DNA of 31,956 nucleotides from Cytophagales bacterium (GTDB lineage: Bacteria > Bacteroidota > Bacteroidia > Cytophagales > UBA9547): positions 1-31,956 of the forward strand of contig JANYCH010000075.1 in the NCBI GenBank assembly GCA_025360395.1. Reading direction: 5' to 3'. Positions 31,335 to 31,956 of the stretch are shown here, piece after piece (within the stretch, counting starts at the first letter, position 1; each line of letters starts with the position of its first letter). A program made the position numbers and the translations under genes. The notes under the pieces were generated by a model that had not been told where the DNA came from, did no database searches, and worked only from the letters and a program-made list of their open reading frames with translations.

Positions 31335-31956
31335 ATGAAAAAGAAAGTAATACTGATAATAATGGACGGTTGGGGAATTGCAACCAACACTAAAGTTTCT
31401 GCTGTTGATGCAGCCAATACACCTTTTGTCGATTCTCTTTATACCAAATATCCTCACAGCAGACTTGAAGCTTCAGGATTAGCAGTAGGTTTGCCTATAG
31501 GCCAAATGGGAAATTCAGAAGTTGGCCACATGAACATTGGCGCAGGAAGGGTCGTTTATCAGGACCTTGTAAAAATAAATCTGGCAGTTGAAAATAAGAC
31601 AATTAACAAGGAGCCTGCGCTTGTTGAAGCATTTCAATATGCTAAAACCAACAACAAAAAAGTGCACTTTATAGGATTGGTTTCTGATGGAGGTGTCCAT
31701 TCACATATAAGCCATTTGAAAGGTTTATGTACAGCTGCCAAAGATTTTGGCCTTGAAAAAGTCTTTGTTCACGCTTTTACTGACGGAAGGGATACTGACC
31801 CAAAAGGTGGCATTGGATATATAAATGATTTACAGGCACATCTTGCAAAAACCGGTGCAAAAATCGCTTCTGTTATTGGCCGGTATTATGCAATGGACCG
31901 AGATAACCGTTGGGAAAGGGTTAAACTCGCTTATGACCTAATGGTAAAAGGAACCG
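31335..31956 (+). CDS. gpmI: 2,3-bisphosphoglycerate-independent phosphoglycerate mutase, partial
   Basis: ATG 31335 opens a frame that runs off the right edge (207 full codons). It is the N-terminal part of the Mn-dependent, alkaline-phosphatase-like mutase: IIMDGWGIA with metal ligand D11, MGNSEVGHMNIGAGRVVYQD with the phosphoserine nucleophile S61, and then the start of the inserted phosphotransferase domain (FIGLVSDGGVHSHISHL, FTDGRDTDPKGG, GRYYAMDRDNRWERVKLAY). It interconverts 3- and 2-phosphoglycerate in glycolysis. The catalytic residues seen are intact; the C-terminal part is outside the window. Confidence 0.96.
   Translation, partial: MKKKVILIIMDGWGIATNTKVSAVDAANTPFVDSLYTKYPHSRLEASGLAVGLPIGQMGNSEVGHMNIGAGRVVYQDLVKINLAVENKTINKEPALVEAFQYAKTNNKKVHFIGLVSDGGVHSHISHLKGLCTAAKDFGLEKVFVHAFTDGRDTDPKGGIGYINDLQAHLAKTGAKIASVIGRYYAMDRDNRWERVKLAYDLMVKGT

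Overview
The window looks like a chromosomal stretch of a Bacteroidota bacterium, probably cytophaga-like. It is AT-rich. It encodes a secreted LamG protein with a type IX secretion (Por) C-terminal sorting domain, an OmpA/PD40-repeat outer-membrane protein, a DUF2490 protein and YwqK/MORN-like proteins. Several genes carry the Bacteroidota-type -7 box TAnnTTTG. No rRNA, tRNA or CRISPR array was recognised.

Bases 1 to about 8900 are an accessory region of short, mostly unrecognised genes on both strands: small membrane proteins, two XRE-type regulators, a ribbon-helix-helix (RHH) protein and a LamG secreted protein. Two IS1595-family (ISXO2-like zinc-ribbon) transposase genes lie here and both are broken in different ways. 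The first (3682-4680) has one in-frame TGA just before the second catalytic Asp. The second (6995-7915) keeps its length and overall frame, but its third catalytic block (NSIEGYW to HLQR) now lies on the opposite strand and downstream of the motif it should precede. Between the two transposases is a tight three-gene cluster (4830-6583) of unrecognised proteins, followed convergently by the RHH gene, whose start region carries a 10-bp-arm palindrome over a -7 box.

Bases 9007 to 18117 look like ordinary chromosome. They hold a large secreted clan GH-A type glycosidase, a TSUP (TauE/SafE) permease, a divergent diadenylate-cyclase-like (DAC/DisA_N) protein with altered RHR motif, a secreted DUF6134-like protein, and a run of DUF349 protein, TlpA-like thioredoxin, MscS channel and YdcF/DUF218 membrane protein.

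Bases 18439 to 23135 form a second plus-strand run: OmpA/PD40 protein, rmlC, MORN/TPR protein and a polyprenyl synthase with a probable short-chain product. It meets a minus-strand MORN/TonB-C protein that carries a one-base frameshift near its C-terminus. Next come a peptide-type solute-binding lipoprotein, mtgA, a single-domain response regulator, a DinB-like plus SMR transporter pair, and a LOV-like PAS protein without the photoactive cysteine.

The right end holds a small secreted highly charged protein followed by a strong terminator, a DUF2490 protein with an operator-like repeat touching its -7 box, an isolated carbohydrate-binding-domain remnant, and the 5' part of gpmI, which runs off the window.
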